Below are positions 46,006 through 54,504 of a stretch of 64,000 nt of DNA, piece by piece. The notes beneath the pieces were generated by a model that saw only the letters and a program-made list of their open reading frames with translations, did not search any database and was not told the DNA's origin. Origin of the DNA: Flavobacterium araucananum (GTDB lineage: Bacteria; Bacteroidota; Bacteroidia; Flavobacteriales; Flavobacteriaceae); the NCBI RefSeq assembly GCF_002222055.1, contig NZ_MUGS01000007.1, positions 107,724 to 171,723 of the forward strand, written 5' to 3'. Each line of letters starts with the position of its first letter. Position 1 is the stretch's first letter. A program made the position numbers and the translations under genes.

Positions 46006-46485
46006 CTATCTTTCCCAGAAAAAAGGAGGTTCTACCCCTAATGCTCTTAGATAAACATATCCCTGTCCGCGGTGATGTACTTCGTTATCTACAAAATATA
46101 AAATATTCTGAATAACCGGAAATTCGTACTGCCCAAAAAGATTAAAGGTTTCATTAAAATCCTCAATCGTCAGTTTTTCCCAATATTGATTAATTTCTAA
46201 TGTTGCTTCGTCCCATTTTTCAAGGTATTGGGCTTTAAAAATCAGTTTCTCAGATTCTTCTGCGAATGGTTTTGCCTCTTTATTGACAATTCCTTTTAAG
46301 CCCGGAGCGGCAATTGCTAAAAGCTCATCGACTAATTTAGAGAAAGTTCTCATTCCTCCTATTGAGAATTCGAAGAAATCTTTTTCAGGAAATACTTCGA
46401 TTATGCGACGTGTCAGGGCGCGATGTCCTTGCCAGTGTTTCAACAAATCTTCCGGAGTAATTACTTGTGCAGCTAATGTTTTCAT
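46006..46485 (-). CDS. DinB-family four-helix-bundle protein
   Basis: The 159-residue protein has the DinB/YfiT metal triad pattern: His residues in LLKHWQGHRALT (15-26) and in the late helix DNEVHHRGQGYVYLRALGVEPP. Its length matches single-domain members. Related enzymes are metal-dependent thiol or nucleophile transferases and hydrolases, usually of unknown substrate. It has no signal peptide. It stands alone and convergent to the WYL regulator. Confidence 0.85.
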   Translation of the reverse strand: MKTLAAQVITPEDLLKHWQGHRALTRRIIEVFPEKDFFEFSIGGMRTFSKLVDELLAIAAPGLKGIVNKEAKPFAEESEKLIFKAQYLEKWDEATLEINQYWEKLTIEDFNETFNLFGQYEFPVIQNILYFVDNEVHHRGQGYVYLRALGVEPPFFWER

Positions 46486-46609
46486 CTTTTAAAGTGTTTT
46501 TGTTTTTAATACTTCAAAAGTATCGAGGGGTGGTGACAACAGTTTGTCAACAGGATTTATGTTTTTTAAATATTTTTTTTGTTACTGTAAATTAGAGACA
46601 AAGCCTTTG

Positions 46610-46617
46610 TACCTTTG
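46610..46617 (+). promoter_or_regulatory. thiL -7 element
   Basis: TACCTTTG fits the -7 consensus 29 bp before the thiL start, within the recurring phrase CCTTTGTACCTTTGCACC. No TTG lies at the expected -33 distance. Confidence 0.35.
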
Positions 46618-46646
46618 CACCTTAAAAACTTTGGAACTCAGAAAAA

Positions 46647-47693
46647 ATGATCGAAGATAAAAATCCGCAACGTACCAGTATAGCCCAATTAGGCGAGTTT
46701 GGCTTAATTGAACACTTAACAAAGAATTTTGATGTTACTCAGGAATCTACTTTAAAAAGTATAGGCGATGATGCGGCTGTACTTGATTTTAAGGATAAAA
46801 AAGTAGTTGTTTCTACTGATTTACTGATTGAAGGTGTACATTTTGATTTGGCTTACATGCCACTAAAACATTTAGGGTATAAAGCAGTCGTTGTAAACGT
46901 GTCTGATATTTGTGCCATGAATGCAAGACCAACGCAAATTACCGTTTCTGTAGCCGTTTCTAATCGTTTTCCTCTAGAAGCTCTGGAAGAGTTGTTTGAA
47001 GGAATTACGCATGCTGCAAAAGAATATAAGGTTGATGTCATTGGTGGCGACACTACCTCATCGCAAAAGGGATTAATTATTAGCATTACCGCGATTGGCG
47101 AGGCAAATGAGGACGAGCTTGTTTATAGAAATGGTGCCAAAAAAACAGACTTGTTGGTTGTAACAGGTGATATTGGCGCTGCTTATATGGGATTACAGGT
47201 TTTAGAACGTGAGAAACAGGTTTTTCAGGTTAACCCAAATAGCCAACCGGATCTGGATATGTACAGCTACTTAATCGAACGCCAGTTAAAACCTGAAGCC
47301 AGAAAAGATGTACGTACTTTATTGCACGCTCTTGAAATTAAACCAACTTCGATGATCGATATTTCAGACGGGTTATCGTCTGAGATTATTCATTTGTGTA
47401 AACAGTCAAAAGTGGGTTGCAATTTATACGAAGATAAACTTCCGTTGGATCCGCAATTTATTTCGACTTGCGAAGAGTTTAATATCGACAGCACAACGGT
47501 TGCCATAAATGGAGGCGAAGATTATGAACTGCTTTTTACAATTGACATCAATGATTTTGACAAGATAAAAGGAAACCCTAATTTCTCTGTTATTGGTCAC
47601 ATGGCAGACGAAAGCGAAGGCATACATCTGGTAACCCGCGCTAATACTCAAATTGCTTTAAAAGCCCGTGGTTGGGATGCTTTAAGCGAATAG
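46647..47693 (+). CDS. thiL: thiamine-monophosphate kinase
   Basis: The 348-residue protein has ThiL motifs in order: SIGDDAAVL (metal and ATP), VSTDLLIEGVHFD, VGGDTTSSQKG, TGDIGAAYMGL, DISDGLSSE and GGEDYELLF. It phosphorylates thiamine monophosphate to the diphosphate cofactor in the cytoplasm. No other thi gene or TPP riboswitch is visible nearby. A strong inverted repeat follows the stop. Confidence 0.95.
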   Translation: MIEDKNPQRTSIAQLGEFGLIEHLTKNFDVTQESTLKSIGDDAAVLDFKDKKVVVSTDLLIEGVHFDLAYMPLKHLGYKAVVVNVSDICAMNARPTQITVSVAVSNRFPLEALEELFEGITHAAKEYKVDVIGGDTTSSQKGLIISITAIGEANEDELVYRNGAKKTDLLVVTGDIGAAYMGLQVLEREKQVFQVNPNSQPDLDMYSYLIERQLKPEARKDVRTLLHALEIKPTSMIDISDGLSSEIIHLCKQSKVGCNLYEDKLPLDPQFISTCEEFNIDSTTVAINGGEDYELLFTIDINDFDKIKGNPNFSVIGHMADESEGIHLVTRANTQIALKARGWDALSE

Positions 47694-47700
47694 TTTTTTT

Positions 47701-47782
47701 GCCACGAATTTCACAAATTAGCATCAATTATTTTTAGCATCCTAATAGATAAAAATTCGTGTAAATTTGTGAAATTCGTGGC
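47701..47782. repeat. GCCACGAATT inverted-repeat element, family B, perfect ends
   Basis: The 82-bp element has a perfect 19-bp terminal inverted repeat, GCCACGAATTTCACAAATT and its complement, between converging thiL and response-regulator genes. A T run follows, so it could double as a terminator. Related copies lie at 4815-4899 and 25820-25878. Confidence 0.85.
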
Positions 47783-47804
47783 AAACTTTTTTTAAACAAG
47801 TAGT

Positions 47805-48503
47805 CTAAAAAAGTCCTTTGCTTTTGGCTTCTTTTAGCAAGTCTTCGTCTAAACCTGATTTTACTTTAAGTAATTCTTTCAGGCTTACTTTACGTTTTTC
47901 GATTGCATTTAAGGATATCGGAATGTATTGCGGCATATCTTCTACTCGTGTTCCTTTTGATAAATGAAACAGAATTTGCTTGTCGAACTCATCAATTTCG
48001 ATTGAATTATGCGGAGATCGATTGAGTATTTTCTGAACGGACTGACTGTAGTATTTATCATTTTTCATCACCTTATCGAATGCAAAAAGCAATTCATCAA
48101 AAGTCAGATCATTTTTAATAATTAAACCATTTGGACTTATGGTTCTTATAATGGTTTTAATTTTTAGTAATTCGGTGTACATCGTTAATAAAATAACTTT
48201 GCAGTTTGGCATTTTTTTCAAAATGAGCTTGGCAAGGTCTTCTCCTGAAAAAATATCTTTTTCTTCATAAGCGGGCATACTAATATCTAAAAAAGCGACA
48301 TCAAAATCCGGGGTTTCCGGGTCCTGAATTAAATCATATCCTGATTTGCAATCGTGTGCCTGCGAAATTAAAAATTTATATTGTTTGGGATTGTAACGTG
48401 TTATCGCATTTTTATAGCCTTCGATAATAAAAGGATGATCGTCGACAATTAATATATTTTTTGTTATTAATTGGGGATCTGGGGTATTTGGGTCAACTGT
48501 CAT
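47805..48503 (-). CDS. two-component response regulator (REC plus short HTH)
   Basis: The 232-residue protein has a receiver domain (about 15-140) with the acidic pair D21-D22, phospho-acceptor D73 in FLDISMP, and a Thr and Lys at the expected switch positions (LLTMYT, IIKND). The C-terminal part (about 165-232, LFHLSKGTRVEDMPQYIPISLNAIEKRK) resembles a divergent LuxR/NarL helix-turn-helix. Its ATG overlaps the kinase stop by 4 bp, so the two form a coupled pair. Confidence 0.87.
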   Translation of the reverse strand: MTVDPNTPDPQLITKNILIVDDHPFIIEGYKNAITRYNPKQYKFLISQAHDCKSGYDLIQDPETPDFDVAFLDISMPAYEEKDIFSGEDLAKLILKKMPNCKVILLTMYTELLKIKTIIRTISPNGLIIKNDLTFDELLFAFDKVMKNDKYYSQSVQKILNRSPHNSIEIDEFDKQILFHLSKGTRVEDMPQYIPISLNAIEKRKVSLKELLKVKSGLDEDLLKEAKSKGLF

Positions 48504-50551
48504 GTATTTTGCAGGTTAATTTTTTGATCTATGGGGATTTTAATTATAAGATGGGTTCCTTGGTCTTTGGCCGAATGTAAAGCAACGGTGCCTTTGCATT
48601 CTGCAGCTCTGTATTTAATATTATGCAAACCTATTCCGTTTTTTGTTTTTTGAGTATTAAAACCTACTCCATCGTCAGAAATGGAGACAACCAGATGATC
48701 TATTTCACTTTTAAACTCAACTGTTATTGTACTTGCCTTTGCATATTTATTACAATTTTGAAGTGCTTCCTGCACAATTCGGTACAAATTAATTTTAACG
48801 GCATTACTAACCAATTCCCATTTGATATTGGAGTCAAAAGAAGTGATCAATTTTGATTTGTAGGTGTTTTGCTGATCTTCAAATAGTTTGTTTAAGATTG
48901 CAATGAAATTATTAATTAATTCTGATTTTTCTCTGTTTAAGTCGTGTGAGATTTCGCGAATATCTTCTTCAATATTCTTTAACTCTCTTAGATATTTTTT
49001 TCTTTTAGGTCCGGCTTCCGCCTCATCTACTTTATCTAAGCTGTCTAAACTGATCCTTATACCAAACATTCGGCCTAAAACACCATCATGCAAATCCTGC
49101 GCTACTTTTTTCTTTTCTCTAATACGCGTAAGCTCAATATCGTTTTGCTGCGAAATCATCAAATTATAGATGTCTTCGTTTGCAATTTGTTGTTGTTGTT
49201 TAAAAATTAATTCCCTGTGTTTTGCCTGTTGGGTTTTATAAACATAGAAAAACAATCCTATCAGGGTACAAATACTAAAAACGTATATCAGGGTTTTATT
49301 CTTTTCCTGCAAACTTGAATTTTGATCTTTTATTTCGCTGGTTTCATATTCGATTCTGGAGAATTTTTCTCCCATCTTTCTTTCTGCTTTTACCATCTTA
49401 TCATTTAACCGGATATACTCTTTAGAATATACTGAAGCATTTTCAGGATCAACAAGTGCAATTTGCTTGAGCGCTTCTAATGTGTTAACGAATTTATTTG
49501 ACGTACGCGATAAAGCCAAAGCTTGTTTTGAAAGCTGAAAGGCTTTGAAAGTATCTTTCTTAAAAGCAAAATATTCTGAGAGGTGTATTTTACTGGAAAC
49601 AACTCCTGAATTAAGATCAAGACTGTCCCTTATTTTTAATGATTTATAAAACAAATCCGGCAGTTGATCTGATTCTTTCAATTTGAATTTTGCATATCCT
49701 AAGTTATCCAGTAGTATTGCATATAAACTGGCCCGATCTTCAAATAGATTTTTTTGTGCTAATCCCTTTTCAAAAAACAATTTGGCCTTTTTATAATTAC
49801 CCATATTCATATAGATAAAGCCAATATTATTGAGCGAAGCCGCTTTATACTGATAAAACAATTGTATCGATTTGTCTTCTAGAATAGACAAAGCCTTGTT
49901 TTGAAATTCTAATGCTTTTGTATATTCATCTCTTTCGTTGTATAATATTCCCAGAAGATTATAGCTTTCGTAATAGAGATCATTAACTTTTTTTTGTTTC
50001 TTTAAACTGCTTAAAGCTTTAAAAACGGCAATTTCGCTTTCAAAAAAATCACCTTCATTATATTGCAGACTTGCTTTGTTTAAGAACGTTTTTGCTAAAT
50101 TATACTGATCATTTATTTTCAAATAAAGCTTTTCGGCTTTGAAGTAATTCCTAAAAGCGCTGTCAGAAATAGATTGAGATTCATAATAATCCCCCAAATA
50201 CATATAAGCTTTGGCGATATGAACAGAATCTTTGGATTTTTTTGCCCTTTGCAAAACCAATTTAGTGGTTTGAAGGTATGATTTCCAATCGCTCATGTTG
50301 TAGTAACGATTCGCAACTTTAAAAAGATTTACTTTATTAAGAGAGTCATCTTTTTGGCTCAGGATTATAGCCAGCGCTTTTCGACTGTAGTTTTGTTTAA
50401 TCGCTAAAGGCAGATTATTTTCGTTTGCTAATGAAAGATACGCAGGAAGACTATCTATTGAGGAAATTGTACTTTTATTTACTTCTGCTTTCTTGGTACA
50501 TGCCAATAAAACAAAGAATAAAAGTGATAGTATTTTACATTTTTTTTTCAA
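48500..50551 (-). CDS. TPR-containing sensor histidine kinase (HisKA_3 type)
   Basis: The 683-residue protein starts with a lipoprotein-like signal (LLACTKK, Cys-18). About 370 residues of tetratricopeptide repeats follow (GIYNERDEYTKALEFQNKALS-type units, GFIYMNMGNYKKAKLFFEKGL). A coiled coil, one membrane helix (about 425-442), the HisKA_3 dimerisation domain with the phospho-His near 487 (AQDLHDGVLG) and a HATPase with NKYAKAS and DDGVGF complete it. Bacteroidota use such kinases to sense periplasmic protein partners. It forms a pair with the overlapping response regulator gene. Confidence 0.9.
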   Translation of the reverse strand: MKKKCKILSLLFFVLLACTKKAEVNKSTISSIDSLPAYLSLANENNLPLAIKQNYSRKALAIILSQKDDSLNKVNLFKVANRYYNMSDWKSYLQTTKLVLQRAKKSKDSVHIAKAYMYLGDYYESQSISDSAFRNYFKAEKLYLKINDQYNLAKTFLNKASLQYNEGDFFESEIAVFKALSSLKKQKKVNDLYYESYNLLGILYNERDEYTKALEFQNKALSILEDKSIQLFYQYKAASLNNIGFIYMNMGNYKKAKLFFEKGLAQKNLFEDRASLYAILLDNLGYAKFKLKESDQLPDLFYKSLKIRDSLDLNSGVVSSKIHLSEYFAFKKDTFKAFQLSKQALALSRTSNKFVNTLEALKQIALVDPENASVYSKEYIRLNDKMVKAERKMGEKFSRIEYETSEIKDQNSSLQEKNKTLIYVFSICTLIGLFFYVYKTQQAKHRELIFKQQQQIANEDIYNLMISQQNDIELTRIREKKKVAQDLHDGVLGRMFGIRISLDSLDKVDEAEAGPKRKKYLRELKNIEEDIREISHDLNREKSELINNFIAILNKLFEDQQNTYKSKLITSFDSNIKWELVSNAVKINLYRIVQEALQNCNKYAKASTITVEFKSEIDHLVVSISDDGVGFNTQKTKNGIGLHNIKYRAAECKGTVALHSAKDQGTHLIIKIPIDQKINLQNT

Positions 50552-50595
50552 TTTGTGTCTTTGAATTTTACCAAAAATAGTAAAACTATAGATAC

Positions 50596-50622
50596 AAAAA
50601 AAGCTGCTAAAAAATTAGCAGC
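50596..50622 (-). terminator. terminator after the small secreted-peptide gene
   Basis: On the minus strand GCTGCTAA, a four-base loop, TTAGCAGC and a run of seven T form a textbook terminator. It separates the small peptide gene from the kinase gene, so the peptide is its own unit. Confidence 0.8.
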
Positions 50623-50649
50623 CTAAATATTATTTATTAAAATTGTAGC

Positions 50650-50910
50650 TTAATCTACTTTTTTATCTGTTCTGACAGATTGATTCACACTGGCAAAATT
50701 TAAATGTTTACCACTATTTAATGACTCCTCATTTCCCTGGTGATAATCACCTTTCTTTTGTTTTCCGGTAGCGCCGCCATCAGTACCGCCTGCAGGCCAA
50801 ATTTTGATAGAATCTGAAACTGCTAAATATGATGTGGTTTCTGGTGTAGAAAATGAAGTTGCTACTATTACTGTAGAGAATAATGCGATTGTTAAGGCTG
50901 CTTTTTTCAT
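50650..50910 (-). CDS. small secreted protein, unknown function
   Basis: The 86-residue protein has a clear signal peptide (about 1-21, MKKAALTIALFSTVIVATSFS). The mature part is short, hydrophilic and Gly/Lys-rich (WPAGGTDGGATGKQKKGDYHQG), with no cysteine and no recognised domain. Its own terminator and its place between the kinase pair and a LytTR regulator make it a possible exported signal or regulated surface peptide. That is inference from position only. Confidence 0.65.
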   Translation of the reverse strand: MKKAALTIALFSTVIVATSFSTPETTSYLAVSDSIKIWPAGGTDGGATGKQKKGDYHQGNEESLNSGKHLNFASVNQSVRTDKKVD

Positions 50911-51084
50911 GATTTGGGGGTATTAATTGTTTGATTTATTGTTTAGGGAGCTGACCGCTTTTGTGCGAATCAGGGTGTAAAACTAACATTACAAACTAAA
51001 AATATTGTAAAAAAAAACAGGTTTGTGGTAGAACGTACCCAATTGATAGTCAATGCGCACCAAATTAATGTAAATCCTTTATTA

Positions 51085-51894
51085 TTAGAGCTCTAAGTAG
51101 TTTCCTATCGAAAAATCAGCAATAATAAAATCTACATTTGATTTGTAGGTTTTAGAAAAAGGAATCTTTTTTGAAGAGTTTTTTATATAACAAACTGAGT
51201 TCCCGCTATGAATTCTTGAAATATAATTTTGATTGACAATATAGCTGTTATGAATTCGGATAAATGGATGGGGCAAAATACTCTCAAAATGCTTTAATGT
51301 TTTGAAAGCAGTTATCATTTCGCCTGAATTTAAGTAAATATCGGTCGAATTATTATCTGCCTGAAGGTAGCAAATATCAGCAGCATTTATGTAGCGATAA
51401 TCACCATAGGATTTGATACAAATAATAAGCGGCTTATTTGCTTCTTTTGAAGAGTGAACGAACGGAAGTACCGACGAAGTGATTTCGTCTCTTATTTCGA
51501 GAAAATCTGTACTTAGGTTGCTTTTTTCAAGCTTTAAAACAGACTTAAGCAAATCTGAAGACAAAACCGGTTTTAAGAGGTAATCAAAAACTCCATACTG
51601 AATAGACTCAAAAGCCAGTTCTTTTTTTGTGGTCGTAACTATTATTTTAGGAATAAGGGTTAAATACCTGTAGAGTTCATTTATAAAAGCAAGTGATAAA
51701 TTACTGGACAAATCGTTGGGATCAATTTCTAAAAAAACGATCGAAGGTCTGTGTTCTAAAACCAAATTTAATCCCTCGTAATAGTTCGCAGCCGATGCCA
51801 CAAAAGTTAATCCTGAAAACCCTTCTGCAATAGTTCTGGTTCTCAAAATACTTTCAGCGTGATCATCAATTATAATATACGAATACTTTTTCAA
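51085..51894 (-). CDS. LytTR-family regulator with atypical receiver domain
   Basis: The 269-residue protein has a receiver-like domain (1-125) with the acidic pair D10-D11, but Glu-56 (IVFLEID) stands where the phospho-acceptor Asp is expected. The late Lys (LLKPV) is kept. A LytTR DNA-binding domain follows (about 160-260, IKSYGDYRYINAADICYLQADNNSTDIYL, FIRIHNSYIVNQNYISRI). Glu at this place often mimics phosphorylation, so the protein may be constitutively active or tuned otherwise. No partner kinase is adjacent. Confidence 0.87.
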   Translation of the reverse strand: MKKYSYIIIDDHAESILRTRTIAEGFSGLTFVASAANYYEGLNLVLEHRPSIVFLEIDPNDLSSNLSLAFINELYRYLTLIPKIIVTTTKKELAFESIQYGVFDYLLKPVLSSDLLKSVLKLEKSNLSTDFLEIRDEITSSVLPFVHSSKEANKPLIICIKSYGDYRYINAADICYLQADNNSTDIYLNSGEMITAFKTLKHFESILPHPFIRIHNSYIVNQNYISRIHSGNSVCYIKNSSKKIPFSKTYKSNVDFIIADFSIGNYLEL

Positions 51895-52104
51895 TATTAG
51901 CCTTTGTTGATTTTTAATGAATCCCCGACAACTATCCTTTTAGTTTCATCAATACTTTTGAAAAAAATTATTTTTACTATTTTATGCGCAATTAAATTAC
52001 GACTTTCTATTCGCTTACGGTTTCATTGTTAATACATTACAAACAAATGTTGATATATAAGGATAAAGTGCAATTTTCATCGACAAAATACAAAATTTAG
52101 AATT

Positions 52105-52145
52105 AAAAAAATCCCAAACTCCTATACGGAATTTGGGATTTTTAT
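52105..52145. terminator. terminator downstream of glyS
   Basis: AAAAATCCCAAA pairs perfectly with TTTGGGATTTTT around CTCCTATACGGAA, 21 bp after the glyS stop. The remaining gap up to the LytTR gene start (51895-52104) is AT-rich with no frame and no repeat. Confidence 0.85.
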
Positions 52146-52165
52146 ATGATCTTATTTTGAAGATA

Positions 52166-53704
52166 TTACATTTTCATTAACCAGTTTTTCATCGAAACTT
52201 CGTTTTCAATAATATCTTTTAATTCAGCTATTTTTACACGATCCTGTTTCATGGTGTCTCTATGACGAATGGTTACGGTCTGATCTTCGATTGTTTGATG
52301 ATCTACTGTAATACAAAACGGGGTTCCAAGAGCATCTTGTCTTCTGTAACGACGTCCTACTGCATCTTTTTCATCATAAGCAACATTGAAATCCCATTTT
52401 AAATCTTCGATGATTTTTTTAGAAATTTCCGGCAATCCGTCTTTTTTAACCAATGGCAGAACGGCTGCTTTTGTTGGCGCCAAAACTGATGGTAATTTTA
52501 AAACTGTTCTTGTCGAACCGTCTTCCAGAACTTCTTCCTGCAATGATGTTGCAAAAACAGCCAGGAACATACGGTCTAAACCTACTGATGTTTCTACGAC
52601 ATAAGGCACATAGTTTTGATTCAGTTCGGCATCAAAATATTGTAATTTTCTACCGGAATGTTCTTCGTGTGCTTTTAAGTCAAAATCAGTACGGGAGTGA
52701 ATTCCTTCTAATTCTTTGAATCCAAAAGGAAAATTAAACTCGATATCAGCCGCTGCATTTGCATAATGTGCTAATTTTTCGTGATCGTGAAAACGGTAAT
52801 TTTCTTTTCCTAACCCTAAAGATAAATGCCAGTTTAAACGGGCTTCTTTCCAGTGGTGGTACCATTTCATTTCTTCACCCGGACGTACAAAAAACTGCAT
52901 TTCCATTTGTTCAAATTCACGCATACGGAAAATAAATTGTCTTGCAACAATTTCGTTTCTAAACGCTTTACCGGTTTGAGCGATTCCAAACGGAATCTTC
53001 ATACGTCCTGATTTTTGAACATTCAGGAAATTCACAAAAATACCCTGTGCTGTTTCCGGACGTAAGTACAAATCCATTGCAGAGTCTGCAGATGCTCCAA
53101 GCTTAGTACCAAACATCAGGTTAAATTGCTTTACGTCTGTCCAGTTTCTTGAACCGGTTTCCGGATCTGCAATTTCCAATTCGTCGATAAGCGCTTTTAC
53201 ATCCTGAAGATCATCAGTCATACCTTTTGCAAGCCTTTCAAGAATTTCTCTTTCTTTGGCTTTATATTCCATAACACGAGCATTTGTGGTAACAAATTCC
53301 TGTTCATTAAAAGCATCTCCAAAACGAGTTCTCGCTTTTTCAATTTCTTTTACTGCTTTTTGATTGAGCTTTTCGGCATAATCTTCAACCAGAACGTCTG
53401 CTCTATATCTTTTTTTCGAATCTTTATTGTCAATCAACGGATCATTAAAAGCATCTACGTGGCCTGAAGCTTTCCAAGTCGTTGGATGCATTAATATTGC
53501 AGCATCAAGGCCCACAATATTCTCATTCATCTGAACCATTGATTTCCACCAATATTCACGGATATTCTTTTTTAACTCGACACCATTTTGTGCATAGTCA
53601 TACACTGCACTCAATCCATCGTATACTTCGCTTGACGGAAAAATAAATCCGTACTCTTTTGCGTGCGAAACCACATTCTTAAATATATCTTCTTGTTTTG
53701 CCAT
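52166..53704 (-). CDS. glyS: glycyl-tRNA synthetase, alpha2 (class IIA) type
   Basis: The 512-residue single-chain enzyme has YGFIFPSSEVYDGL, the class II motif 2 region RAETAQGIFVNF and IAQTGKAFRNEI, RMREFEQMEMQFF, motif 3 VVETSVGLDRMFLA, and the anticodon-binding domain from about 410. It charges tRNA-Gly. It is the eukaryote-like homodimeric form common in Bacteroidota. A CAAAAATA (minus-strand -7) at 53712-53719 may be its promoter. Confidence 0.96.
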   Translation of the reverse strand: MAKQEDIFKNVVSHAKEYGFIFPSSEVYDGLSAVYDYAQNGVELKKNIREYWWKSMVQMNENIVGLDAAILMHPTTWKASGHVDAFNDPLIDNKDSKKRYRADVLVEDYAEKLNQKAVKEIEKARTRFGDAFNEQEFVTTNARVMEYKAKEREILERLAKGMTDDLQDVKALIDELEIADPETGSRNWTDVKQFNLMFGTKLGASADSAMDLYLRPETAQGIFVNFLNVQKSGRMKIPFGIAQTGKAFRNEIVARQFIFRMREFEQMEMQFFVRPGEEMKWYHHWKEARLNWHLSLGLGKENYRFHDHEKLAHYANAAADIEFNFPFGFKELEGIHSRTDFDLKAHEEHSGRKLQYFDAELNQNYVPYVVETSVGLDRMFLAVFATSLQEEVLEDGSTRTVLKLPSVLAPTKAAVLPLVKKDGLPEISKKIIEDLKWDFNVAYDEKDAVGRRYRRQDALGTPFCITVDHQTIEDQTVTIRHRDTMKQDRVKIAELKDIIENEVSMKNWLMKM

Positions 53705-53802
53705 AGTGATGCAAAAATATAAAAAGTACGTTTAAAAAAAAGAAAAATAACAAAGATTGCAGGATTGATTTCGTTATTTTTGTAACTAAATTCTCTCTAT
53801 TT

Positions 53803-54486
53803 GTGTTTAATTATCTTATTAGCCTCTTTTTTCCTAAGGTTTGCGCAGGTTGCCATACTATTTTGATCACGAACGAAACTGTTCTATGCACCAATTGTCG
53901 TCACGAAATGCCTCTGACTCAATATCATTTGGATTCAAAAAACGAAGCGGTCAAGAAATTTTACGGCAAGATTGCTATCGAACACGCATCGGCACTTTTG
54001 TATTTTAACAAAAAAGGAATTGTTCAGGAACTTATTCACAACCTAAAATATAAGGGGCATACCGAAATTGGTACTGTTTTAGGCAATTGGTATGTAGAGG
54101 ATTTAAAAGAACTGATTTTAAATGTTCCTTTTGATGTTGTAATTCCTGTACCCTTGCATCCTAAAAAATTTAAGGAACGCGGCTATAATCAGGTAACTAC
54201 TTTTGGCGAGGCTCTAGCCAAAGGTTTAAACATTAAGTACGATGCGACTATTTTATATCGTACGAAATATTCTAAAACGCAATCTAAAAAAAATCTCTCG
54301 GGAAGATCTGACAATATCGAAAACATATTTGATGCTTTTGTTACCACAGAAAATGAGAACAAACATTTTTTGATTGTCGACGATGTTCTAACAACAGGAG
54401 CAACTCTTGAAGCCTGTTCCCGGGCTTTATTAAAAAATCCGGGAGCAAAAATCAGTATTGCCTGTATGGCGATTGCGAACTCTTAG
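53803..54486 (+). CDS. comF: ComF-family phosphoribosyltransferase-like protein
   Basis: The 227-residue protein starts at a GTG at 53803 (no ATG fits the N-terminus); a TATTTTTG -7 box lies at 53775-53782. An N-terminal zinc site (CAGC and CTNC, residues 14-17 and 30-33) precedes the phosphoribosyltransferase domain with VIPVPLHPKKFKERGYNQ and the PRPP loop FLIVDDVLTTGATL. ComF supports DNA uptake in naturally competent bacteria; in Bacteroidota its role is not settled. It converges closely on the protease gene, 18 bp apart. Confidence 0.9.
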   Translation: MFNYLISLFFPKVCAGCHTILITNETVLCTNCRHEMPLTQYHLDSKNEAVKKFYGKIAIEHASALLYFNKKGIVQELIHNLKYKGHTEIGTVLGNWYVEDLKELILNVPFDVVIPVPLHPKKFKERGYNQVTTFGEALAKGLNIKYDATILYRTKYSKTQSKKNLSGRSDNIENIFDAFVTTENENKHFLIVDDVLTTGATLEACSRALLKNPGAKISIACMAIANS

Positions 54487-54504
54487 AGACAGGAGCTACC
54501 AATT

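Noticed and set aside
46500..46646. TPP riboswitch before thiL
   Set aside because: The short AT-rich leader lacks the CTGAGA core and has no room for the fold.
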